Numbered from the stretch's first letter, positions 17,845 through 26,922 are shown. The stretch: 64,000 nt of DNA from JAZDRH01 sp047470865 (GCF_047470865.1 NZ_JAZDRH010000004.1:114739-178738), one strand, 5' to 3'. Program-made: numbers and translations. The notes: generated by a model not told the origin, from the sequence alone.

Positions 17845-18457
17845 TCCCAAACTCCTCATTATCAAATTCCTTGGTCATCTCTAAATCTTCCCTTCTACTT
17901 TCCATTACTTCTTTAAGCTGTTCTGGATCATCACCGTACATACTAAAATATAGATGAACTAATTCACTCTCATCACAGGAGTTTAATTTTTCAGTTTCAG
18001 TTTTGTACCCTTTTTTATAACGTTTAATTAAGCCTCCCTCTAGAAATGTAACTACATAGGCGCGCTCTGGGTTATTATCTTTTGGGCAAAATATAAAGCC
18101 TATATTCCCACTAGGGTATGGAAAACTTAGCATCCCTGAAAAACCGGTATTTAGTTGAACCATATTTAGTTTATTTTTATCGTAACTGTATAAAATTTTA
18201 TCACCATGACCATCATGCGAGCGCCACTTGTGGCTATACACTCTACGAATGGTCTGCCAACCAAACCTACCTTCATTTACAGCCAGTCGGTTATAGAATA
18301 GGAAACTATAGAGTTCATTTGCCTTACTTTTAATATAGGCGTCTTCAACCATGCGATTGAGGCTAGGCATAGCTATTCCAGCTAAAATCCCAATGATGGC
18401 TATAACTATCAGCACTTCAAGAAGTCCAAAAGCTTGTGAATATCTTATCTTGAGCAT
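17831..18457 (-). CDS. fimT: GspH/FimT-type minor pilin (FimU/FimT)
   Basis: The likely start is the ATG at 18457 with GAGAGA six bases upstream (208 residues). After the leader MLKIRYSQA the mature sequence would be FGLLEVLIVIAIIGILAGIA with Glu5; the residue before the cleavage point is Ala and not the usual Gly. A GspH-like globular domain follows. It is the first gene of the operon, where P. aeruginosa has fimU (preceded by fimT); only one such gene is present. The acidic C-terminal tail (about the last 30 residues) is unusual. Confidence 0.75.
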   Translation of the reverse strand: MLKIRYSQAFGLLEVLIVIAIIGILAGIAMPSLNRMVEDAYIKSKANELYSFLFYNRLAVNEGRFGWQTIRRVYSHKWRSHDGHGDKILYSYDKNKLNMVQLNTGFSGMLSFPYPSGNIGFIFCPKDNNPERAYVVTFLEGGLIKRYKKGYKTETEKLNSCDESELVHLYFSMYGDDPEQLKEVMESRREDLEMTKEFDNEEFGNEDD

Positions 18458-18573
18458 AAATCTCTCTCTCATTTAACCTAAGCGAATTAGGTTTATTTCT
18501 CACTTAATAATCTATAAATTGATTATTAATTAATGAGAATATAATCACAGTGGCAGCCGCCTTAAATCGTTTT

Positions 18574-18588
18574 TGTGATATATTCACG
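18574..18588. promoter_or_regulatory. Small palindrome upstream of the minor pilin operon
   Basis: GTGATATATTCAC is an inverted repeat about 115 bases before the fimT start. It resembles half-sites of CRP/Vfr (TGTGA and TCAC) but with a five-base spacer instead of six, so it is only a candidate operator. Confidence 0.25.
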
Positions 18589-18648
18589 ATATCTATAGTA
18601 TTAGAGAGAGATAGCTCACAGAGGCAGCTAACAAAAGATAAAAAAGGC

Positions 18649-18755
18649 GCCAAGCATAAACAAAGGAATTAGCAAGAGAAGTAAACTTATCGCAAAGCAA
18701 AACTGCTAATACTTAGCCAGAACCTTGCTTTAATTCTTTGCCTCACATGCTTGGC
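18649..18755. repeat. Long imperfect inverted repeat
   Basis: GCCAAGCAT (18649-18657) is perfectly mirrored by ATGCTTGGC (18747-18755), and inside it CAAAGGAATTAGCAAG (18661-18676) pairs with CTTGCTTTAATTCTTTG (18724-18740) with small bulges. It ends eleven bases before the IS30-type left end. No coding frame covers it. Confidence 0.65.
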
Positions 18756-18765
18756 ACTATTTATA

Positions 18766-19387
18766 GGGCAGGCTCAAATTCTGACTGCAACACCTAACCA
18801 ATCTGGTAAGACACAACAGTATGACATAGCATGAACTTAGCTTTGATCAACGCATTAGAATCAGCATAGGCCTATTACAAGAACTTAGGCTGCGTTTAAT
18901 TACCAGACAATCAAGCCTCCTCCTTCGACCATCAGTCGCAAGGTACGCTGCAATAGCGCTTGTGATGCAAGCTAAACCGTCTATTTAGCGCAGAAGTCAA
19001 TGCAAGCAGGCTAGCTGGGCTGTTGGCTTAAACTTAAGCTAGCGCATGATGCTGAGCTGTTTGAAGTAATCATCGTAATGTTGCGAGATGTTATTCTCCT
19101 CAACAGCTAGGCTAGTTTACCCGTTATGTTTGCTACGCATAAAAGCTATTTCAATAGTGTGGTAGTAACGAAAATATTAACGAGCTGATCCGTCAGTTCT
19201 TGCCCAAAGGCACAGATCTCTCTGTGTATAGTCAAGAAAACCTGATGAAATTGCGCTATCACTCAACGCAAGACCCAGAAAAGGGTCCGGCTTCAGGTGT
19301 TGAAGTTATGCAAAAAAACAGCAGATGAGCAATAATGGACCAATATCCATTCATTAAACCTGTTGCACTCAGGCTCTGAATCCGCCT
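18766..19387 (+). mobile_element. Decayed, internally deleted IS30-family element
   Basis: Left terminal repeat: CTCAAATTCTGACTGCAACA (18773-18792). Right: TGTTGCACTCAGGCTCTGAA (19361-19380), its approximate reverse complement; a GTTGCACT-type end is characteristic of IS30 relatives. Between them lies a broken transposase reading frame. The element is about 620 bases, against roughly 1 kb for an intact copy, so the middle of the transposase is missing. No other copy exists in the window. Confidence 0.75.
18831..19328 (+). pseudogene. IS30-family transposase remnant
   Basis: Pieces of an IS30 transposase can be read in order in shifting frames: HELSFDQRIRISIGL (from 18831), PPSTISRKVRCNS (from about 18919, the helix-turn-helix), KLAHDAELFEVIIVML (about 19035-19083), GSNENINELIRQFLPKGTDL with SVYSQENL (about 19162-19240), and PDEIALSLNARPRKGSGF (about 19241-19294). 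There are internal stops and at least three frame changes, and most of the DDE catalytic core between the fourth and third pieces is absent. It cannot encode an active enzyme. Confidence 0.8.
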
Positions 19388-19417
19388 AAATTAAAGCTAT
19401 GTTGTTTTTATTCTTCA

Positions 19418-19447
19418 TAAAAAACAGCTAGCAAAAATGCTAGCTGT
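19418..19447 (-). terminator. Intrinsic terminator of the pilBCD-pilin operon
   Basis: Perfect stem ACAGCTAGC (19424-19432) / GCTAGCTGT (19439-19447), followed on the minus strand by TTTTTTATG. Confidence 0.85.
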
Positions 19448-19504
19448 CTAGTATCAACTGCAAATAGTAGTAATTGGGGCTAATTATTTAAACTAAGTTC
19501 AAAC

Positions 19505-19903
19505 TCACCAGCAGTCAGCCACTGTCCCTGTAACACCATTAGCAGACTTCATACTTTTTTCGCCATTTGATTTAAGTACAAAAGCACCACACATAGTATC
19601 ATTAAAATAAGGCGTAGCTTGAAGCTCAAACTCAGTTTTGGAGTTTTTAGGTATTGATATTAAATACTTACCTTGCCCCGTCATATTATTTACCCCCAGC
19701 ACCGTAAGATTAGCATAGGTATAATTTTGAGCATAATGACGCTCTTGCCGAGCAGCTAAATCTAATAAGGCTGACTTTGCTTCTGTGCGGTAACCTTTTT
19801 GGACATATTGAGAGTATGAAGGGTAAGCAATAGCAGCTAAAATGCCTATAATAACAACGACGGTCATTAACTCTATTAAAGTAAAACCTTTATGCTTCAA
19901 CAT
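19505..19903 (-). CDS. Type IV pilin, PilE-like, downstream of pilD
   Basis: A 132-residue prepilin: leader MLKHKG, then FTLIELMTVVVIIGILAAIA with Glu5, then YPSYSQYVQKGYRTEAKSAL and LAARQERHYAQNYTYANLTV, which is closely PilE-like. Two cysteines near the end (TMCGAF, VADCW) fit the C-terminal disulfide. It follows pilD by sixteen bases on the same strand, so it probably belongs to the pilB-pilC-pilD transcription unit and is cut by that prepilin peptidase. It looks more like a standard PilE than the gene in the minor pilin operon, and its codon use matches pilBCD. Confidence 0.85.
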   Translation of the reverse strand: MLKHKGFTLIELMTVVVIIGILAAIAYPSYSQYVQKGYRTEAKSALLDLAARQERHYAQNYTYANLTVLGVNNMTGQGKYLISIPKNSKTEFELQATPYFNDTMCGAFVLKSNGEKSMKSANGVTGTVADCW

Positions 19904-19919
19904 ACTAACTCCATTTTCT

Positions 19920-20798
19920 TCAATTTATACCCGAAATACTAAAATAGAACTTCTGTATATTACTTCCCCAGATTAAAGCTATCCAGCCTGCAATGGCCAA
20001 ATATGGCCCAAAAGGCAGAGGATTGCTCATGACACCTTTATTTTGCAAACGCAGAATAATAATACCTAAAACAGCCCCTACCAAAGAAGAAAGCAGAATG
20101 GTTAAAGGTAGCACTTGCCAACCACCCCAGGCACCAATTAAGGCTAATAGCTTAAAATCACCATAGCCCATGCCTTCTTTGCCAGTAAGCAATTTAAAAG
20201 CCCAGTAAACCGACCAAAGGCTTAAATAACCAAAAATTGCACCATAAACAGCGGTAGATAAATCTGTAATTAACCCAAAGCTATTCACTATCAAGCCTAG
20301 CCATACTAAAGGCAAGGTCAAGTTATCTGGCAAAATTTGGTGGTCTATATCAATTAGACTCATGGCTAGCAGCCCCCAGGTGAGGAATAGCATAGCAGCC
20401 ATTAACCAAGTAACCCCAAATTGATAGGCAATAAAGGCGGAAAAACAGCCTGTTAAAAGCTCGACTATAGGGTAACGCATGCTAATAGGCTGCTTGCAGC
20501 CAGCACACCGGCCTTTTAAACAAAGCCAGCTAACTAAAGGGATATTTTCCCACGCCTTAATTTTTCGCTGGCAGTTAGGGCAGCAGGAATCTGGCAGAAC
20601 CAAGTTAAAGCGTTTTGGGGTTTCCTCAACAGCTTCCAAGGCTAAAATTTCTCGCGCCTGCGCCCGCCAGCTTCGCTCTAACATAATAGGAAGGCGATAA
20701 ATAACCACATTTAAAAAGCTGCCCACTAACAGCCCTAAAATAAAAATACAGGCTATAAAAAAGCCTGTATTTTCTTGGAAAAACTCTAGTAATGTCAT
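19920..20798 (-). CDS. pilD: Prepilin peptidase / N-methyltransferase PilD
   Basis: A 292-residue polytopic membrane aspartyl protease that cleaves prepilin leaders and methylates the new N-terminus. The zinc-type cysteine quartet is present (Cys73, Cys76, Cys98, Cys101), as are the two catalytic aspartates, Asp150 in SLIDIDHQILPD and Asp214 in GMGYGDFKLLA. The start overlaps the pilC stop. It should process all eight or so prepilins in this window. Confidence 0.96.
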   Translation of the reverse strand: MTLLEFFQENTGFFIACIFILGLLVGSFLNVVIYRLPIMLERSWRAQAREILALEAVEETPKRFNLVLPDSCCPNCQRKIKAWENIPLVSWLCLKGRCAGCKQPISMRYPIVELLTGCFSAFIAYQFGVTWLMAAMLFLTWGLLAMSLIDIDHQILPDNLTLPLVWLGLIVNSFGLITDLSTAVYGAIFGYLSLWSVYWAFKLLTGKEGMGYGDFKLLALIGAWGGWQVLPLTILLSSLVGAVLGIIILRLQNKGVMSNPLPFGPYLAIAGWIALIWGSNIQKFYFSISGIN

Positions 20799-22015
20799 TA
20801 TACAACTGAGCCTAATTGGAAGATAGGTAGATACATAGCGATAACCAAACCACCCACTAAAACGCCTAAAACCGCCATAATCAATGGCTCCATTAAGGAT
20901 GTTAGTCCATCTACTGCCGCATCTACCTCTTCCTCATAAAAAGTTGCAAACTTATCTAACATGGTATCTAAAGCACCAGACTCTTCACCAATAGCCGTCA
21001 TTTGCAAGGCAAGGGGAGGAAAAATATTGGCTGCTTTCATTGAGACATTAAGTTGCACACCATTACTTACATCTACTTTAATTTTTTCAATAGCATTTTT
21101 AAAGACCACATTGCCAGTGGCGCCAGATACTGAATCTAAAGCATCAACTAAAGGTACACCGGCAGAGAAGGTAGTAGCCAAAGTTCGGCCGAAACGTGCA
21201 ACCGTTGATTTATAGATAATATCTCCAACTATAGGCGCCTTTAATAAGCCTCTATCAATAGAATCTCTAAATCCTTTTGATTTTTTATAGGCTTGATTTA
21301 GCCCTATACCTATTGCTATAGCAGCCACTACTAATATCCAACCATCTGATTGTATAAACTCGGAAAAGTTAATAATCATCATGGTAAAGGCAGGCAACTC
21401 AGCCCCAAAGCTAGCAAAAACCTCCTGAAACTGTGGAACCACTTTAATCAATAGAATAGCTGTAACGATGATAGCAACAGCAATAACAGCGATGGGATAA
21501 TTCATAGCTTTTTTAATTTTAGTTTTGAGCATTTCGGTCTTTTCTTTATACGTCGCCACCCGATCTAACAAAGTTTCCAAAGCACCGGACTGCTCGCCAG
21601 AAGCAACTAAACTGCAATATAAATCATCAAAGTATTTTGGATGCCTGCGTAGCGCTGTGGCAAAACTATTACCACCCGCAACATCAGCTTTAAGGCTTTC
21701 AACCAGTTTTTTCATATTAGCGTTTTCCATACCATCGCTAATAATGTCAAAGGATTGCAGTAATGGCACACCGGCCTTCATCATGGTCGCCATCTGCCTT
21801 GTGAAAACAGCAACGTCCATTGGTTTGATTTTTTTACCGCCACCTGCTAATTGGATACCTTGCTTTTGTACCTTGGTTGGACTAATACCCTGTTTGCGAA
21901 GCTGCGCCTTAACAAGGTTAGCGTCTTGCTCAGACATTTTCCCTGAGACTTTACCACCTTGTTTATTTACACCTTCCCAAACATAAACAGCCTGCTTAGC
22001 TTGTTTTGCTGCCAT
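20798..22015 (-). CDS. pilC: Type IV pilus inner-membrane platform protein PilC
   Basis: A 405-residue protein with two T2SF/GspF domains (about 70-195 and 275-397), each with the FTRQMATMMKAGVPL / FGRTLATTFSAGVPLVDAL type segment and the GEESGALDTML signature, and three membrane helices. It anchors the assembly machinery and transmits PilB motion to the growing pilus. Four bases separate it from pilB. Confidence 0.95.
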   Translation of the reverse strand: MAAKQAKQAVYVWEGVNKQGGKVSGKMSEQDANLVKAQLRKQGISPTKVQKQGIQLAGGGKKIKPMDVAVFTRQMATMMKAGVPLLQSFDIISDGMENANMKKLVESLKADVAGGNSFATALRRHPKYFDDLYCSLVASGEQSGALETLLDRVATYKEKTEMLKTKIKKAMNYPIAVIAVAIIVTAILLIKVVPQFQEVFASFGAELPAFTMMIINFSEFIQSDGWILVVAAIAIGIGLNQAYKKSKGFRDSIDRGLLKAPIVGDIIYKSTVARFGRTLATTFSAGVPLVDALDSVSGATGNVVFKNAIEKIKVDVSNGVQLNVSMKAANIFPPLALQMTAIGEESGALDTMLDKFATFYEEEVDAAVDGLTSLMEPLIMAVLGVLVGGLVIAMYLPIFQLGSVV

Positions 22016-22019
22016 GAGT

Positions 22020-23714
22020 TTAATCCTTCGTTACGCGGTTAACTTCTGCCAAGGTAGTAAGACCTTGCATTACTTTTTCTAGACCCGAAGTGCGTATGTT
22101 ATTAAATCCTTCTTTACGCATCTGCTGATCAATATCAATAGAGTTACCATCTTCCATAATTATCTGCTGGAGCGCTGGTGTAATTTTCACAACTTCATAA
22201 ATTCCCACACGCCCTTTATAACCATTATTACAGTTTTCGCAACCGACTGGTTCATAAACTTTAAAAGTTCCAATCTGTGCTTCGGTAAAGCCTTCAGCCA
22301 ACAAGGCTTCTTTAGGAATGTTCGCTACTTTTTTGCATGACTTACAGAGTCTGCGTGCCAAGCGCTGGGCAATAATAAGGTTAACAGAGGTTGCTAAGTT
22401 AAATGAAGGGACCCCCATATTACGCAAACGAGTCAAGGTTTCAGCCGCACTATTAGTATGCAGTGTTGACATTACCATGTGCCCTGTTTGCGCTGCTTTA
22501 ATTGCAATTTCGGCCGTTTCTAAGTCACGAATCTCACCGACCATGATGATATCGGGATCCTGACGCAAGAAAGCACGCAAGGCTTGAGAGAAATCCATAC
22601 CTTGCTTAGGGTTAACGTTTACTTGGTTAATACCTTCTAAGTTAATTTCTACTGGATCTTCCGCTGTGGATATATTTACTTCCACGGTATTGACCAAGTT
22701 CAAACCACTATAAAGCGAAACAGTTTTACCTGAACCTGTTGGCCCTGTTACCAGAATCATACCCTGCGGATGATGTAGCGCTTCTAGATAAAGCTCCATT
22801 TGCTGCTCTTCATAGCCGAGCATTTCAATGCCCATCTGCGCACTGCTGGAGTCGAGAATACGCAATACAATTTTTTCGCCCCATAAAGTGGGCAAGGTAT
22901 TGACACGAAAGTCGATTGACTTGGTATTAGAGACTTTTAATTTAATCCGCCCATCTTGCGGTTTACGACGTTCAGAGATATCCATTTGTGACATTACTTT
23001 GAGACGTGCAGAAATCCTGTCTTTTAATGCCATAGGTGGACGTGATACTTCATGCAAAACACCATCGGTACGAAAACGCACGCGGTAAGCTTTCTCATAC
23101 GGTTCAAAGTGTAAATCTGAAGAGCCCATTTTAATAGCATCTAGCAACATCTTATTAACAAAGCGTACCACAGGTGCTTCATCGGCCCCCTCATCAGCGG
23201 CTTTCGCAGCACCACCCTCTGAGGTTTCTAAATCATCTAAATCGGCAGCATCAGCCCCGTCCAAGCTGTTCATGGGCGAGTCATAGAGCTTATCAATTAT
23301 CTTAGCAAGCTTATCGGCCTCGACTAAAACGCCCTCAACCGTCATCCCTGTACTAAACTGTACATCAGAAATTGCCTGCTGATTACCAGGATCTGAAATC
23401 GCTAAATAGAGTAAGTTTCCCCGCTTTAATAAAGGTAGCACTTGCAAAGTAGCAGCAAGTTTGTCTGAGATAATATTCTTATCAATTAGGCTTTCATCAA
23501 AAGCCGACAAGTCAAAATAGGGTACACCAAATTGGTCTGATGCGATTTCCATCAGCTGCTTGGCGTTAGCTAATTTATTTTGCACTAGCCAAGTAACAAA
23601 GGGGGTTTTGTTTCTTTTAGCATCAACCACTGCATCCTGCGCTTTTTGCTCAGTCAAAATTCCTTGTTCAACAACTTGTCGAGCAAGACCAATCAGCGCT
23701 ATTGAATTTCCCAT
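22020..23714 (-). CDS. pilB: Type IV pilus extension ATPase PilB
   Basis: A 564-residue cytoplasmic hexameric ATPase. An N-terminal MshEN-type domain (about 1-150) is followed by an acidic linker and the GspE ATPase domain with Walker A GPTGSGKT (324-331), Asp box, Walker B IIMVGEIRD and His box GHMVMSTLHTN. A zinc-binding cysteine set lies near the C-terminus (RRLCKSCKK and CENCNNGYKGR). It powers pilin polymerisation. It is divergent from pilA, as in Pseudomonas. Confidence 0.96.
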   Translation of the reverse strand: MGNSIALIGLARQVVEQGILTEQKAQDAVVDAKRNKTPFVTWLVQNKLANAKQLMEIASDQFGVPYFDLSAFDESLIDKNIISDKLAATLQVLPLLKRGNLLYLAISDPGNQQAISDVQFSTGMTVEGVLVEADKLAKIIDKLYDSPMNSLDGADAADLDDLETSEGGAAKAADEGADEAPVVRFVNKMLLDAIKMGSSDLHFEPYEKAYRVRFRTDGVLHEVSRPPMALKDRISARLKVMSQMDISERRKPQDGRIKLKVSNTKSIDFRVNTLPTLWGEKIVLRILDSSSAQMGIEMLGYEEQQMELYLEALHHPQGMILVTGPTGSGKTVSLYSGLNLVNTVEVNISTAEDPVEINLEGINQVNVNPKQGMDFSQALRAFLRQDPDIIMVGEIRDLETAEIAIKAAQTGHMVMSTLHTNSAAETLTRLRNMGVPSFNLATSVNLIIAQRLARRLCKSCKKVANIPKEALLAEGFTEAQIGTFKVYEPVGCENCNNGYKGRVGIYEVVKITPALQQIIMEDGNSIDIDQQMRKEGFNNIRTSGLEKVMQGLTTLAEVNRVTKD

Positions 23715-23855
23715 AATGCTTTGCTCACCTTAAAAATGAAGGGACTGACAATAATTGTCACCTTATGACGCTAAATTACACTAAATATTATTTTTTTTTC
23801 AAACACGCATCAATTTACTGCAACAACCGCATAAAAAACTGACGCATATCAAAAC

Positions 23856-23871
23856 TGGCATGAAATTTGCT
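23856..23871 (+). promoter_or_regulatory. Sigma-54 promoter of pilA
   Basis: TGGCATGAAATTTGCT matches the -24/-12 consensus with GG (23857-23858) and GC (23869-23870) ten bases apart. It lies about 57 bases before the pilA ATG, as in Pseudomonas where PilR activates it. Confidence 0.85.
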
Positions 23872-23927
23872 TATATTATATTCGCAACAGGTAAGTTACC
23901 TGCCAATCACTAAACATGGAGTTTACA

Positions 23928-24446
23928 ATGAAAGCTATTCAAAAAGGTTTTACCCTTATCGAATTAATGATCGTGGTTGCGATCATTGGTATTCTTGCAG
24001 CAATCGCTATCCCACAATACCAAAACTACATTGCACGTTCACAATTTGCTGAGTCTCATGCACTACTTGGCGCTACTCGTGTAGCTTTCCAAGAACGTAT
24101 TGACTCAGGCAACGTTATCAAAGCTACTAAAATGGGTATCCAAAACGTAGGTAGCTACGGTGGTATTACTTTACCAACAGCAGATATTGATGCTTTAGTT
24201 GCTGGTGAGTTTTTTGACGTAGTGTATACCTTCAACCAAAAAGGTATTATTCCATACGACAAAACTGGTACAGCAACCACTGCGGTTGACTCAAACTCAA
24301 GCCCTGCATTAAATGCAAAACTTGTTGTTTACACTTATGAAGTAGATACTGGTCGTTGGACATGCTCAACTAACGTTGACGAGCAGTACATTACTAGCTG
24401 TGAATACGCTGCAACTCCTGCTGGTACAGTTACTGGTAAACGTTAA
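23928..24446 (+). CDS. pilA: Major type IV pilin PilA
   Basis: I use the ATG at 23928 (GGAG seven bases upstream), giving MKAIQKG and mature FTLIELMIVVAIIGILAAIA with Glu5; the earlier ATG at 23916 is part of the ribosome site. 172 residues, normal for major pilins. The D-region disulfide is formed by the two late cysteines (RWTCSTN and ITSCEYA). Codon use is notably regular, as expected of a highly expressed structural protein. It is monocistronic with a sigma-54 promoter and a strong terminator. No pilin-modifying gene follows. Confidence 0.95.
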   Translation: MKAIQKGFTLIELMIVVAIIGILAAIAIPQYQNYIARSQFAESHALLGATRVAFQERIDSGNVIKATKMGIQNVGSYGGITLPTADIDALVAGEFFDVVYTFNQKGIIPYDKTGTATTAVDSNSSPALNAKLVVYTYEVDTGRWTCSTNVDEQYITSCEYAATPAGTVTGKR

Positions 24447-24468
24447 TAGTTACCTAGTTTAACTACCT

Positions 24469-24501
24469 AAAAGCGCTTGGTTAAATTACCAAGCGCTTTT
24501 T
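24469..24501 (+). terminator. Terminator of pilA
   Basis: AAAAGCGCTTGGT / ACCAAGCGCTTTT stem with six-base loop and a T tail, about 25 bases after the stop. Confidence 0.9.
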
Positions 24502-24905
24502 ATATTAAAATTATTAACAACCTTATTTTATTTCAATAAAAATATCATAATAAAATCCACACCTATGCTTTATCGCTTAAAGAGCACTTATTATAAATAC
24601 GCTAACTTCGCCACTTACAAATTTACTAATCGTTTGCTACATCTTAATCAGCTCATCCAGCTGACTTTAAAATTTTACAAACACTTATTTTACTCTGAAG
24701 CGGTAAGAGTTTAAAAACTACCAATCAAATAACGCCCTTGCTATATCCGACACTCCAGATGACTTTCCTTGGCATCCTTGTTAGCAAGCCAACATATATC
24801 CAGTATTTTTATGACACTTAATTTTATAATTATAAATTCAAAGCTCTATCAGTGACTTATCTTATATTTAAATTTTCTACATAGTTGAATATTAAAAGCT
24901 TAAAA
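24502..24905. other. AT-rich gene-free stretch between pilA and typA
   Basis: About 400 bases without a supported gene, tRNA or repeat. The one short open frame (24565-24714, 49 codons) has no ribosome binding site. Confidence 0.6.
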
Positions 24906-24937
24906 TAAAAATGCCTGATAATGTTTACCAGGCATTT
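24906..24937 (-). terminator. Terminator of typA
   Basis: On the minus strand AAATGCCTG pairs with CAGGCATTT around an eleven-base loop, followed by TTATTTT. Confidence 0.8.
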
Positions 24938-24969
24938 ATTATTCATATTTTACGCTTATTTAAACAAAC

Positions 24970-26787
24970 TTAAACTTTCGACCGCTCAAAACGCTTGCGG
25001 TCATTTTCGTTTAGGTATTTTTTACGTAAACGAATTGATTTAGGCGTTACTTCTACTAGCTCATCATCATCAATAAATTCTAGTGCTTGCTCTAAGGTGA
25101 AGATAATAGGCGGAACCAGTTGGATAGTTTCGTCTTTACCTGAGGCACGCATGTTATCTAGCTTTTTGCCTTTGGTTGGGTTGATGGTGAGGTCGCTGTC
25201 GCGGCTGTGGATGCCTGCTAATTGGCCTTCGTAAATTTCATCACCTGGGGCTAGGAATAATTTACCACGGCTTTGTAAGGTTTCCAGCGAGTAGCTCAGC
25301 GCTTTACCTGTTGCCATTGACACCAACACGCCATTTTGACGACTAGTGACATCACCGCCTTTTAATGGGCCGTAATGGCTGAATGTACTGGTAAGAATCC
25401 CTGTACCTGAGGTCATGGTCATAAAGCTGTTACGGAAACCAATTAAGCCACGCGCTGGAATAACGTATTCAAGTCGAATACGGCCTTTTCCATCTGGAAC
25501 CATGTTGTTAAGGTCGCCTTTACGCAGGCCTAATTGCTCCATGATAGAACCTTGGTGTTGTTCTTCAATATCAACAATTACGTTCTCGTAAGGTTCTTGT
25601 TTTTCACCATCTACTTCTTTAATCACCACTTCTGGGCGAGAAATAGCCAGCTCAAAACCTTCACGGCGCATGGTTTCAATCAATACTGATAAATGCAATT
25701 CGCCACGGCCTGATACTTTAAACTTATCCGCGCTATCGCCTTGCTCTACACGTAAAGCTACGTTGTGCAGCAATTCTTTTTCCAAGCGCTCTTTAATATT
25801 ACGGCTAGTAACAAACTTACCTTCTTTACCTGCAAAGGGTGAGTCGTTTACTTGGAAAGTCATGCTGACGGTTGGCTCATCTACTGTTAATGCTGGCAGT
25901 GCTTCAACATTTTGTTGATCACACAGGGTATCAGAAATAAATAATGGCTCAAAACCACTGATACATACGATATCGCCGGCTTGTGCTTCTTCAACATCCA
26001 CGCGATGCAAGCCGTGATGCCCCATGATTTTTAAAATACGACCATTACGACGTTTGCCGTCAGCACTGATGGCGGTTACGGGCATATTGCTTTTTAAACG
26101 ACCACGTGTAATACGGCCAATACCAATAACGCCTAGGAAGCTACTGTAGTCCAGTGCAGAAATTTGCATTTGGAATGGGCCATCAACATCCACCTGTGGT
26201 GCTTTTACATATTTAATAATGGCTTCAAACAATGGATCCATGTTGTCTGCCATTTCTTCGGGATCATTACCAGCAATACCGTTTAAAGCGCTGGCATAAA
26301 TGATAGGGAAATCAAGCTGCTCTTCAGTTGCACCGAGGTTATCGAATAGATCAAAAATTTGGTCGATCACCCAATCTGGACGCGCACCCGGGCGGTCAAT
26401 TTTGTTTACTACCACAATTGGGTTCAAGCCCGCTTGGAAGGCTTTTTGTGTAACGAAACGCGTTTGTGGCATAGGGCCGTCGATAGAGTCAACTACTAAC
26501 AGTACGCAGTCGACCATGCTCATGACGCGTTCCACTTCGCCACCAAAATCGGCGTGGCCCGGAGTGTCGACAATATTAATATGGTAGTCGCGCCAGTTAA
26601 TGGCGGTATTTTTCGCCAAAATAGTAATGCCGCGCTCTTTTTCTTGATCGTTTGAATCCATTACCCGCTCAGAGTCCAGCTCTTTACGATCTAAGGTGCC
26701 AGAGGCACGTAGTAAGGCGTCAACAAGGGTGGTTTTGCCATGGTCAACGTGCGCGATGATGGCAATATTACGTAGATTTTCAATCAC
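24970..26787 (-). CDS. typA: Ribosome-associated GTPase TypA/BipA
   Basis: A 605-residue translational GTPase with G1 AHVDHGKTT (about 12-20), G2 RGITI, G3 DTPGHADF, G4 NKID, followed by EF-G-like domains III and V and the BipA C-terminal domain (SGKDETIQLVPP). It acts in 50S assembly and stress or low-temperature translation. Translation starts at GTG (26787). In Pseudomonas it is likewise followed upstream by thiI and glnA. Confidence 0.96.
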   Translation of the reverse strand: MIENLRNIAIIAHVDHGKTTLVDALLRASGTLDRKELDSERVMDSNDQEKERGITILAKNTAINWRDYHINIVDTPGHADFGGEVERVMSMVDCVLLVVDSIDGPMPQTRFVTQKAFQAGLNPIVVVNKIDRPGARPDWVIDQIFDLFDNLGATEEQLDFPIIYASALNGIAGNDPEEMADNMDPLFEAIIKYVKAPQVDVDGPFQMQISALDYSSFLGVIGIGRITRGRLKSNMPVTAISADGKRRNGRILKIMGHHGLHRVDVEEAQAGDIVCISGFEPLFISDTLCDQQNVEALPALTVDEPTVSMTFQVNDSPFAGKEGKFVTSRNIKERLEKELLHNVALRVEQGDSADKFKVSGRGELHLSVLIETMRREGFELAISRPEVVIKEVDGEKQEPYENVIVDIEEQHQGSIMEQLGLRKGDLNNMVPDGKGRIRLEYVIPARGLIGFRNSFMTMTSGTGILTSTFSHYGPLKGGDVTSRQNGVLVSMATGKALSYSLETLQSRGKLFLAPGDEIYEGQLAGIHSRDSDLTINPTKGKKLDNMRASGKDETIQLVPPIIFTLEQALEFIDDDELVEVTPKSIRLRKKYLNENDRKRFERSKV

Positions 26788-26922
26788 AAAGGTATTCTCA
26801 AATTAGTTTAAAGGCTACAGGCAAGCTGCATAGTTAAAGTACATACGCGCACGTCCGGCGGTCGCAGTTGTTGTGGCAATGCCAAACAACTCCAAGGGCT
26901 TGCCCATAGCAAATTTCGCATC

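Noticed and set aside
24565..24714. 49-codon open frame in the pilA-typA gap
   Set aside because: No ribosome binding site, no recognisable motif and AT-rich composition in which such frames occur by chance.
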